A stretch of DNA of 64,000 nt from Lepidurus packardi (lineage: Eukaryota > Arthropoda > Branchiopoda > Notostraca > Triopsidae), in contig JAKZAN010000005.1 in NCBI GenBank assembly GCA_023053545.1, forward strand, positions 8,804,001 through 8,868,000, in the 5' to 3' direction. The position numbers were made by a program, and so were the translations under genes. The notes beneath the pieces were generated by a model, which saw only the letters and a list, made by a program, of their open reading frames with translations, did not search any database and was not told where the DNA came from. Below are positions 21,815 to 32,671 of this stretch, in pieces (within the stretch, counting starts at the first letter, position 1; each line of letters opens with the position of its first letter).

Positions 21815-24800
21815 TCACCGGGAAGGAATCAAAAGTTGCCGAATCTTTTCATCGTTACCGTACACTGATGTTTGGAGGAGGTGCAAACGGCTCCGAGCTT
21901 CCTCAACTTTAGCTGATACACTTTTCAGTTCTGCCTGCAGAGGCGTGGTCGTAGCATCCGTTCTGAAGCGAAAATTTCAATCTTTAGTTCGCTTTTCATT
22001 ATACTTAAACTCAAACAAACACATGTTTCGTTTCTTATCAAGATACTGATTCGTAAACGTATTACATAAATGGTGACAAATGGTCTCACGGCCGTTATAA
22101 TCCGACCCGAAGCCTTTTATCATCGCTCTAGCGTTAAATCGATTATTATTCTTGGTAGTTATAACATTGGCCTTGCGGTAACATGCAAAGATACTTAAAT
22201 TATGGACTAAAATAATTCACCAAAAGATTTAGCAAAAGACTGCTGTCTAAAAACAGGTAGTTTCCAATATCGTATAAATTACAAGTTTTCATTTCAAATC
22301 TACGAATCAAATTTGGATATTATGCTATTGATCTAAATACTGCAATAACCCAGCATGCATCTTCTTTAAACCGAATGGATGCTCAAATATATACGAAATT
22401 ATCTAAGAAACAGAGGGTTTATTGTCGCACAAAGAATCCCACGCACGAAACTATTCTCATAAAAAACTTCAAAGGAGTTGAAGGCAAGGTTCCAGCAATT
22501 TGGTTACGAAGGAGATTTGCCCCAGCCTAATCTACGTGAAAAATCAACAGCAAATACGCCGTCATCACAACCAGAACTTCTTTACAAAAAAAGAAGAAGA
22601 AAAAACACAGGTTCTCTCTTCGCGCGAATAAAAGCGACATCGCAAGTAGGCAAAAAAGCTCCGAAATGCCCCTCGTCGGATCGGAAAGGATTACAAGCGC
22701 GTCGGAAAGGGATTGACGGCTTTGAAACGCATGGGCAAACTCAATTACTCTTGATGGAGGCAAAACGCCCGAGTGCTTCTTTTCTTCTCTTTGTCAGACG
22801 CAAAACTATTTACGACCTGACGACAACTTGAAACATTGCTTAGGATAACACAATGAACCGTAATACACAGTCTAATCCTATCCTCATGCGCAATATTTCC
22901 TTTGAAGCTATCGACAGAACAAACGATTACCGTTTATGCTTCCCTACTTTTTATTATTATTATTATTAAGAAAAAATAGAAAGTTAAATATGAAGACTGA
23001 AATGCTCTTACTTGGCGATCTGCTGGAGCTGCTGTTGGTACATTTTGACAAGCTCCGCCCATCGGCGCGCTTCTTCCTGAGCCACCTCCAAATCCTCCTG
23101 TAAATAAGCCAGGGTTTGCCCCAAAGGCAAGGCCAGGCGAGTTAATTGTTGCACCTGTGTTCTCCCACGCTCCATTTCTCGTCTCCATGCGTCTCCGTCC
23201 AATCTCCAAGTACTTAGGTTCTAAAAAAAGACCTCAAAAGAATAAAAGGAAAAGGAAGGCGGCCGAAGACAGAGAATAAGGGTTTGGGGGTTTTGGGAAC
23301 TTTTTCTTAACGCAATATGGCGACATGGATTTACCGTCTGTTCTTCGCTCGTCGACTCTGTTTGACGCTGGACTTGCAAGATTTGGTCCACCAAAAGCCC
23401 GTGAGGCTGCTCATCGTTCGATGTCCCTCGGAGGAAGGGGATCGGCTCGCTATCTAAGGCCAATTCCGGCTCTTCTTCGTCTATATCTCCTTCTAGGATG
23501 ACATTCGCCACTTTGCCAGTGACGGGACGCACCGTTTCGTCCAGTAAACTCGCCTGAACTTGGTTGAAGTGCCCGGCTCGCGATGGTGGACGCCGAGATG
23601 AACGAGGACGAGCACTGGCCGAGGGGCGGGGCGGAGGGTGAGTACTCGGAGGGCGAACTACAGGCTCCGGAGTAGAAGAAAGCGGTATTGGCCGGGTGGG
23701 CGACGCACTTTTCATACTTTCTTCCTGAGTCGTTTCCAACAGTTGCATTGACCTACTAGTAGAAGACCTCCTTGCACTCGTTCGCTCCTTTAGGACAACA
23801 CAAATAAAAGAATTATTAAACAATTAAAGGAAATACCCATATTTGTCATTTTTATCACACAAAATAATCATATTAAATACGAATCTAAGGATCTGGAAGA
23901 ACTAATGCTTTTTCGACGCGCTAAATCACTTTCTAGGATAAAACTTAAAATGGCTACTAGCTTTAAATTCTATAACTACTAACGTAGGAAACGGTGTTCT
24001 TGGAAGTTGTTGATATTTTTCCAAAAGATGACTCTGATGTCATACCCGCATGTCACAACAGGTTCTCCCGTTTCAGAACCCGGAGATAAAAGTGACACTA
24101 ATGCGTATTATTGTTGCAAAACGTTCTCCGGGAAAAAGTGACAAAAGGTTGTCACTCGAGTTGAAAACTGGTAGTTGGATTGGAAATGCATTAGGTTAGG
24201 ATAGGTTAGGTTCGCTTAGGTTATTAAGTTAGGTTAGGTTATAAGTTAGCTTGGGTTAGGTTAGATTAGGTTAGGTTAACGATTCTCATCGACTGTCGTT
24301 GATGAGAAGCGCTAACCTAGCCTTAATCGGCCGGTAATATAATTAAATGTTTTGTGTAATTTGTACATGTAAAGGTTGTCACGGGGAGCATTTAAAACAT
24401 ATTAAACTTTACACATTCTAACAATCTGGTTATTGAATTACCCTTTTCGTGACTTGAAGTGAACTTTTTAAAGTTATCACAAAGATTTAACGAATTCACA
24501 TTTTTACGAATTCGAACAGGAAAAGAGGGGCACTTACCACGGGAGTTTCCGACTCATTGACTGCAGGTGTGACCCTCCCACCGAGTCCGCTATTAAGCCT
24601 ACCTAATCGACTGGCGGGTCGTGCGCTTTTGCGGATTAATGTATTGTTGCTGCTGCTGCTAACCTCAGACATTTCCGCCATTCCAGCTTCATGCCCATTC
24701 GACTCCTTCTCCACCACAACAGAATTAGCCAAGTCGGACTCATTACGGTCCATTTCCCTGCTTTCCAAGCCTTCTGCCTCCTGATTAATTGGAGAAGCCT

Positions 24801-25764
24801 CCTGAGGGCTGTGTTCAGGCGGCTGGGGATTGGCTACAGCAATTGGTTCCTTCACAACTTTGTGAGTTTTCCCACGTTCACGACTGGGCGATCGCGAACT
24901 TTTGGATTTCGAGTCAGTTGCCTTGGGATCTAATGTGTTTGATTTCTTATCACTTGAGGCAACTTTAGAAGACGTTTTGCTTTCCGAAGGCTTCTTGGCA
25001 GCTTTGGCATCAAGTTTTTTAGTCTCAGGCTTCTTCTGAGGCGGATCTTGGTTCTTATTAGAGTTGCTGGCAACAGCTTTGCTCTTATTCGTGCTCGGTT
25101 TGTTCTAGAATATCCCAAATACTTTTAAACTAAGGACTTAAAGCAATGGCACAAAAAGGCAGGGGAAAAAAGGCTTACCGAGTCAGAAAGTGCGTTGTTT
25201 TTGCCCTTTTCGGGGCCTGGAGCTCCTTTTCCTTCTATAACGTGGCGTACAGCGTCTTTGGTGTCAGTTTTCTGAGCTAGAATTATGGCGAGGGATTGCA
25301 ATAAGGCATTGGTGCGTTCTGCTTCTTGTCCAGCAACGATCCGTGACGCTTTGACCTTTAAAGGATTCCCTTCCAGAAATCCTACCATAAATGACAATGT
25401 TCTTGTTTGCTTCCTTTGCATCATTGCAATTTGTTTCTCTTTCTTACCCAAAACGTCTATGAGCTTTTGCAGAAAGGCCATTTTAGCTTCCTTGTCCTTA
25501 ACATTGTCTGAAACTAGTTCTTTGGAAGTGAATAAGCCCTCGAGTACACCATGCTCGTTCTTAACCTGTCGAGAAAAACAATTAGTTTCCTTTTTACGGG
25601 TACCGAATAAGATAAGTTGTGGGACTTACGGAGAGAATGATGTCGTGTAAGAAGCGAAATGGAGGTTTCCTGAGCAACTTTTCGCTTAACGCGGGTTTTT
25701 TCACAAAGGGACCCAGCATAGTTTGGGTTTTTTGGATCACAGATAGAGGAATGTCTTCAGACAT
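21815..25764 (-). CDS. TRAF3IP1: intraflagellar transport protein 54 (TRAF3-interacting protein 1)
   Basis: IFT-B complex subunit that binds tubulin/microtubules and acts in cilium assembly. Six coding exons: 25630-25764, 25179-25565, 24538-25104, 23335-23787, 23012-23220, 21815-21962, all in phase, about 632 aa (the human protein is close to 690). The N-terminal calponin-homology-like domain is unmistakable: KPALSEKLLRKPPFRFLHDI, then SDNVKDKEAKMAFLQKLIDV and ASRIVAGQEAERTNALLQSL. Exon 3 encodes a Lys/Ser-rich linker, typical of the microtubule-binding region. Exons 5-6 form the C-terminal coiled coil, ending PLQAELKSVSAKVEEARSRL and NDEKIRQLLIPSR, the conserved MIP-T3 tail. The intron between exons 3 and 4 (23788-24537) carries TTAGG repeats and a hairpin. 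The start is the only ATG before the conserved domain. Confidence 0.95.
24190..24320. repeat. degenerate TTAGG array ending in a 25-bp-arm hairpin (IFT54 intron)
   Basis: From 24190 the plus strand reads interrupted AGGTTAGGTT units, the arthropod telomere-type pentamer. The last unit runs into an inverted repeat: the arm GGTTAGGTTAACGATTCTCA plus TCGAC pairs, after a 4-base TGTC loop, with GTTGATGAGAAGCGCTAACC plus TAGCC (about 21 of 25 positions). It is too irregular for an active telomere and is best read as interstitial repeat or transposon-derived. Confidence 0.7.
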
Positions 25765-26843
25765 GGCTTTTGACTAGATTGGAGGACTAGAATGCGTGGA
25801 ATACCCGGTTAGCTTGTAGATTGAGAGCAGAGATTGGATTACAAGCACTAGACTACAATCTTATAGTTATATAAGCGAACACAGAACGTAGTAAGTTGCT
25901 GGAATTCCGAAGAACGTTCGTTTCATAAAGTATTTAGAAACCACGCACGCAATATTCTGGACTATTGACAGGGAATTTTGTGACTCTAATCGATTGTTGG
26001 GGACGTTAGCGATGGTTTGTTATGGTTAGGTCGTGATGGAATCAAGGTAACACCGTTGGCTATCACCACGCATACCCGCTCAATATGAAATAAAAAAAGT
26101 TAACTGAAATCGTTCTTACAGTTAACACACTAAGGTTTCTATACAAAATTACTGTCAGTTATTCATTTAGTTTTAAGTTAAGCATTTAAAAGTAAAAGGA
26201 AATAAGTAAAAAGTTAATTGAATTCGTTATTCAGTTGGTAGAGTAAGGAAGTTCCTATAAAAAATTGCCGTCAGTTGGTCATTTAGTTTTAAGCTAAGCA
26301 TTTAAAAGTTGAAATGTAATTTTTTTGACGCGATCCTGATGGAAAGATTTACGGATCACATGATGAACAACAAAGTTCGGAAGTGAAAATCAAGCAATTT
26401 AAAACTAGAAATGTAGTAACTATAATACCAAGTGCTACGAAGTAGTATATAGTATTCAATGTGAGTTCAATTATGCTGCAACTGATTTAAAGTAGGTGGT
26501 TAATTAAAACAGGAGTACCGATACACCGCCGAATAACGCATTGATGCGACATCCGTGGCAAGTTCAAGATGCCGGAAAAGTGAAGGCGTGGCTTACCTGC
26601 TGCCTTTTTTTGTACGACGGTTTTGAATTTGATCGGAAATTCTGAAACAACCTTAGAAAATGAGCTGCAAATCTTATAAGAGGAGTTTTATGAATTATTA
26701 AGGTAAAGGTAATTAAATTAGAATAATTTTCCATGATGAAGGCACACTTTTTATGATAGTCATGTATAACAAATATTAGGGTAAATATAGTGCATTTCTC
26801 TTAATTATAGCATGTCAGAACACAAATTTTCCGCTTTCTTAAT
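25765..26843. other. spacer between IFT54 start and PTP gene end
   Basis: About 1.1 kb separating two minus-strand genes. The part next to 25765 must carry the IFT54 promoter. A two-copy tandem repeat lies at 26096-26310. No coding signal was found. Confidence 0.6.
26096..26310. repeat. two-copy tandem repeat, period about 116 bp
   Basis: Both copies share AAAAAGTTAA, TGAA.TCGTT, the TACAAAATTACTGTCAGTT / TAAAAAATTGCCGTCAGTT block and CATTTAGTTTTAAG..AAGCA. CATTTAGTTTTAAG begins at 26164 and again at 26280. Copies are diverged, so the duplication is not recent. Confidence 0.7.
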
Positions 26844-29800
26844 TCAAGCCTTTTTTTCCTCAATCGCCATTTTCTTGACGTCTTTATGCAAGTAGTGAAG
26901 GACATAATGAAGCACGAGGTCGTAACAGTACTTATATTCCGTCTAAAAGAGAAAATGAAATGAATAAGAAATTTACGACCAAAGTAAAATTCGAATTATT
27001 ACCAAATTTTCCACTAACTGTGGCCGATGTCGGCGCACGTTTTTAACCGCTTGAAACACGTCGACCTCCCCGTGTTGTATAACCTGTTCAATGCATGCAT
27101 TCGCTGCGCAGTACACGCCTACTCGGGAACGTCCGTCTCTACAATTGCGCGAGACTGTCATATTTTGCTAAAATATGAGGTAAATGAGATAACTTACAAG
27201 GAAACAACTACAACGGGTCCGTAATCAGTTCGCTGCCTCCATCGCTCCACCATATTCATTAATTCTACCAACGAGTTAGTAGATGTGGGAACTTTATGTC
27301 CCAAAGGCCAGCAAGTTAATTGGAAAAGCTGACAAGTTTTCGGGTGGGCTTTCACACCAGCCATTAATTCCGTCAAAGAAACAATCTAAGTCAGAAAAAC
27401 ATGAATTTGTAAACATATTTGTGATTTGTTGTTTTCGTGCACTTTTTTGTTAATCCTAAAGACCCAGCTTTTGATATTAGGGTAGTGGTTATGCGATATA
27501 TAATCCACAGTGAAAACTGGGCCGTATTTAACCGATCGACGACTGTCCGGCCAAAACGAAGGATGGGCCTATTGCAGAACGGAAGAAAAATAATCAATAC
27601 TTATCATTATAAATACAATTATCGAATGTTTTACCGAACTAGTCGGTGGATTGGTAAGAACTACTACTGCACTACACTCGTGATCATAAACTAAAGACCA
27701 GAAATCTCCCAATGTGTGTGGAAGGGGGCATTCCGTTACAATGTACTCCCTTGGACGTGTGTATCCCTAGAATAGTCATGTACAATTGGTTATATTAAAA
27801 AAAAAAACTAACGAAACGTAACTTACGTCTACGAAAACTGCGTTGATGTAATCCGTAAAGGCGTTACCTTGGAATGACGACAAATAAGGCCTGAAGTTAT
27901 CCGCTGAAAAACAAGAGAAATCTTTAAGGTCTATGAAAACCAAATTTTCTCAAAAACTGTCAAATTAAGCAAATTAGTGCAACATAAAAAACGAAAATAA
28001 TTACTGCGAATTGAGAATGGCAATTCAAATTCAAAACTTACGTGGAACTATAAGAACATCTCGATTTTTTTCACGATTATCTGCACGGTGTCCACCCGCA
28101 CAATCTCCGATAGTAAATCTAGGCGTTTGTTTGCAAATTTGCTAAATAAAGCCAAATAATAGTAAGTCAATTATAGTTTTATTTTGTATTTTGCTTAGTA
28201 AAACTTACGTTATATTCTCGCTGGTATTCATTCACCTTGGTTTGGGGATTCTTGGCAGATTTCTGTTTCAAGCGGATAGATAATTCGCTTACCGGAAACC
28301 ATGACATTCCGCATTGGACAAACTCTTCTACCGTATCGTAAATAAACTTGTACTGGTCCTAAAAAGCAAACAATCCCCCGAAAAAAGGCTGTCTAACAAC
28401 AAACTAACTACTTTCTTTCTTGTTGCTTTAAATCTAAGCTCCGGCTTCGAAATCTTACCAAAGTTTCCACCAGCCCTTTCCGTGAATGACGGAGTTTTTT
28501 CATGTATCCGTAGATGTCAAACAATCCGTCTTCTTCAGCCAACTCCAAGTTAGCATCAATAGCCAAATAAACACCCGATCTTCCTCCTCCATCACTACAA
28601 AACAAAAAACCGAACTGAATAAAACGTACAACTTTAAATTTCCAAAGAAATAATTCCAAAAGCTCTAATCTTCGAGTATAGGGACTCGAAATTTGTTTTA
28701 AACTGTCAATTTTACTTGCAATGGACAATCATGGGTCCATTAGATGAATGAAGTTGCAAAGCTGTTCGAACTCTTCGGCGGAATTCCACAATAGCGTTCG
28801 AATAGGGACAACTATGACAAGGCCATTCTGTGTAGTGAAATTGAAGAATCGTCCGTTCGGGTTCTGTCTATAAACACCAACAAACTTTGAGCGAGTTCCT
28901 AAGAATGTGAAATGAAGAATTAAATCTACTTACCGAACCTTCTTCCTTAATGCTAAACGTGCGAACAACATAATTTGCTAATGACTCCTCGCCTGTTTCG
29001 CAAACTTGAATTCCTCCATAGGTATCTCGCATGCCTTTGGCAGCTGGCCAGTACTGCACACACATGACCTACGCAAAACGTGATGCTTTTAAAACATAAT
29101 CAATTGTATTTTTAAAAATTAGACAAATGAGACAAATTAGACAAATGAGCTTACTTTAATAAAGTCGAAAGTTTTGGTCAACATAACGATACAGGATGCG
29201 TTGCGTTGCCATACTAAGCGCCAAAACTCGCCTACGGTAAGTTCATTAGGACCTTGAGTCACTATATACGCATTTGGTTTCAATAAACTCTAATGAGAAC
29301 AGATAATTATTAGATAATTAGTACACTGCTCCTTTTAAAAATAAAAGCTAACTTACATCCACGTAAGAAGCGTTGACGTAATCTGAATCAGTAACATCAG
29401 GCAAAGTTTTCAATACCACGCGATTGAAGTCATCTAATTAGCAACTTCAAATTAGCTTTCTTCAAAGAGGGCTATTAGAGAATTTACATGGAATAATCTT
29501 CTGATTCTGGTTCTTAGGTCGATTTTCTTGCTTGCTCGCGTGTCTTGTCGTGTGACTCTCCACTTTACAAGCACTCTACGCCAGGATGTTAATAATTACT
29601 TCGTTAAAAAAGTGCTCATTCAATATTTACCTGAAATTCTACTTTTAGTAGCACCGGATATTTACGTCGTTGCTCACAATGCTTCAGAAAATTCCCGAAT
29701 TCCACCGGTTTATCCACAATCACTCGAATCGCGCCACTTTCCTCCGCTTTGAAAGAAAACACTTTTTATAACTTAGGTTTTGACTATTATTCATTAGTAA

Positions 29801-32134
29801 TTAATGTTTCAACTAAGCTAGCGAGTTCCAAGCATTAAAATCTCAAAAAATTTTACAATTAAAACCCCCATTTCGTCTGACTTTCTTTCCCCTTTTTAAA
29901 TACATAGGAAAAAAATCTTCATGTTTTTATTTTTACCCAAAGATAAAAGCCCGCTATTAAGCATAGACAAGCGAATCGTATTGGGAATTGTAACGAGCGA
30001 AGCACTGGCCGACCCCAAATATCGTTTTGCCTTCCGGACCGGTTTATCTTCCATTAACGAAGATTTAGGAACCCTTGGAGTCGATTGGGACCGATGACGT
30101 TTGCTTTTACTTTTGCTGGTACTTATAGCTGCCGTGGCCGGTCCCGGATCTTCCAAAGAAATGCGGTGTAACTTCAACGTCCCCATAGTATTCCCCCCTG
30201 TCCCTTCGCCGGTAGTACCCGCAGTCCCATTTGTTCCATTACTGGTCCAAGAATTAAATCGCACAATTTCTGAAGCCATTTTCTGCCTTCTCTACGCACT
30301 TGTGATGTCTTTTCTCTCTTCTTCCCCACAAACAAACAAGCTTCGCTTCACTAGCTTCTTCTCAGTTCGGATCGATCACTAACGTACACAGACCAACAAT
30401 GTTCTCCTCACTTGCGCAAGTGCTGGCTTTCCTCCCTTTTTTTTTTATTTCTTCCCTTTTTCTTATTTTTCTATGGAATATTTTTCTTCACGTGAAAACT
30501 CCGAACAACCTGTAGCGAGTACAGATGCAAAGTGGGGGGAAAGTTTTAAAGGATTCTTCATGGAGCCATGGGAAAAATAGACGCAAGCTTGCGCACAGAA
30601 ATCTGGGACAGAAATAGAGTCTTCCCGCTACTTCTCCTTTCCCCTTCGAACAACCGTGCAAAGCCAAAAGTGTAGGAATTTTGGAGGGTAAATAAGCACG
30701 TGCCTTGACCCATATTTCCGCAGTAATTTTCTAACTTTACCTTGAGGGTGGGTAATATATGGGTTAAGAGAAGTAGGCCTAGGTTATTAAGTTTCAAGTT
30801 CAGGAGGGGAGAAACGAAACGAAGAAATATTACCTTTTTCGTATTTCTCGAGGAGTTTCTTGCGCTTAGCCACCATATGGGGATGGCTGCTCTGTTTGCT
30901 AAAAATAGGAAAAAACGTATACGTCACGCAAATTCTTGTGTTTCTTTCCCTTCTCATTTTTTTCTTTTTAATCTGTGGAGGTTAAACTTGCTTAATGAAC
31001 TTGAAGGTGGCAATGCCCAAGAAGAATAACGTCACGCTGACACAACCTAACCAGGTCCAGCCACTCTCCGTTACCCAACAACAAGGTTCCAATGGGTAAT
31101 CGTAATCTGTGAATTCGGATACAAGGAATGTGTAAAACTGGCAAATTTATACGGCTCTTTTGTTTATTATATATAAGGAAAAGTCTCAATGAATGAACTT
31201 GCTGAAATTGGAAAATTAAAATCTTAATTTTCCGATTTTAATTCCAGTCGAGTTCCAATTCGAGTTTCAATTCCAGTCGAGTACATTCCAGAGTATTAAA
31301 ATATTAAATTTATAAATTGAGCTATCGCTAAGCTTAGAATAAACACATAGGATTATAGAATATAACTGGTGAATATATCAATCCAATTGTGCTAGATAAA
31401 TAATAAGTACATAGTTAAGATAATTAGTGAAAGTCAACGAAGAAATTACAAATTGCATACAACTGGAAAACACATTAAATTTGCTGGCTGTTTGTCAAAA
31501 GATAAACCATAAAAGTGTATGACCGGTTAATGTTTTCTGTATAGCCCGGTTAGTTCAGAAGGTAACAATGAAATTTATAGATAAAGCGTAATAATAAACA
31601 AGGCAGCAAGAAAAAAAATAAACAGCCAGTTCATTTCGGTAAATAGACACCCTTTCGGCGAAAACAGTCAACATAGATCAACAAATAAATCTGAATCGGG
31701 TACACCGGATTGCAAGCACTTACGGTACATCAACAAACCTACAATTAATTTTTGACTAAAACTCAACTACGACGTAACAATGAAATTAACTAACAACGAG
31801 GCTATTCAATTAACAATGAAATTTTCCTCGAGGTCTTAGGTTAAGCCAGAAGCCTAAAAATGCGTAATTCATGGCTATCACAACAATACTTTGCTAACAG
31901 AAATTCAGTTGTTATCAGAAAACGTGCTACGATAATTTTTTCAATTATTTAAAAACACGACTTTTAAGGCAAATGTCATGTTTTTATCCGTTGGGGTTTT
32001 TTCAGTAAAAAATTACCGTCTGTATCTTCATAGTCGTAATCCGCGAAAGAAAAATTGCCACTAGAGTTAAGGTACATGTTATCACAACCTCTTAAAACTC
32101 CAACTGTCCATATAAAACGACAAAAATATTCCAT
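26844..32134 (-). CDS. receptor-type protein tyrosine phosphatase, two tandem PTP domains, degraded catalytic motifs
   Basis: Two tandem cytoplasmic PTP domains. D1 includes ITQGP-like AYIVTQGPNELTVGEFWRL, a WPD loop reading TEWPCHSCP and, after splicing, the P-loop HCNDGGGRSG. D2 has YIVTECPLPHTLGDFWSLVY, WPL instead of WPD, and a P-loop spliced as VVVVSLDGRSRVG, where the catalytic Cys is Ser. The stop is at 26844-26846. Upstream, exons 30834-30891, 30988-31106 and 32017-32134 join in phase: a start (MEYFCRFIWTVG), an acidic Tyr-rich stretch (FADYDYEDTDDYDYPLEP), a membrane segment (WLGCVSVTLFFLGIATF) and a basic juxtamembrane part. The link from 30834 to the exon starting near 30282 (MASEIVRF) needs a 38-nt exon at about 30741-30778 or marks an internal start. 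PTP domains are certain; the N-terminal exons are inference. The subfamily is unclear, perhaps R2B/Ptp36E-like. Confidence 0.85.
30988..31106 (-). other. probable transmembrane exon of the PTP gene
   Basis: Phase fits the upstream exon at 32017-32134 (one base plus two bases give Asp) and the downstream exon at 30834-30891 (phase 0, acceptor ...CAAACAG). It encodes DYDYPLEPCCWVTESGWTW, a run of about 20 hydrophobic residues and then KFIKQ, a stop-transfer pattern. With the start at 32134 the ectodomain would be only about 50 residues. Confidence 0.6.
31107..32016 (-). other. presumed first intron of the PTP gene
   Basis: 910 bp between the putative signal exon and the membrane exon. It contains a short repeat of TTCCAGTCGAGT near 31243-31282 and nothing coding. 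Confidence 0.5.
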
Positions 32135-32671
32135 TTCCGACTGGCGTATCGTTTAATGCATTCCAATGAAGCAGCATCCGTGAGAACTTCTTAAACCACC
32201 GCTAATGTTACACAATTAAAGCCCATTTTCAGCTTTGAAAGTTTCATTTGTATTCATTTCAGGCAAAATTCAAGGACGACCAGGCTGGAATACGACTCCG
32301 AATTAAGTGAATTTCAAAGGTTAATCATAAGGTTCTTATCTACAAGGTTAAAAGTGACTCGAAATGGTGCGTGTCCGCCATTGGGGGCATTGCTCAAAAC
32401 CTAAGATTTTACAAACAAAAAAAATCCATTCGTGCAAGTGAAATATTTTCAAAATATGCAAACTTTGCAAATTTCGCGAAGAAAATACGAAGCCCATATC
32501 GCTTAAGACTAGCCCAGGGTTAATTCACTGGTGTGTTTTGGCAACAAGTTATCCGTCAGATCTCATTGTTTTTGTTTTGTTTTAGGGCTTAGCTTAGAAT
32601 TGACCAACAAAAAGATTCGCAATTTTTCTTTAAAAAGATAAATAAAGCGAACACTATTCCCAAAAAACAAC

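Noticed and set aside
31543-31572. tRNA-like start (GCCCGGTTAGTTCAGAAGGT)
   Set aside because: Has an A-box-like stretch but no B box (GGTTCGA) at the right distance and no acceptor stem partner.
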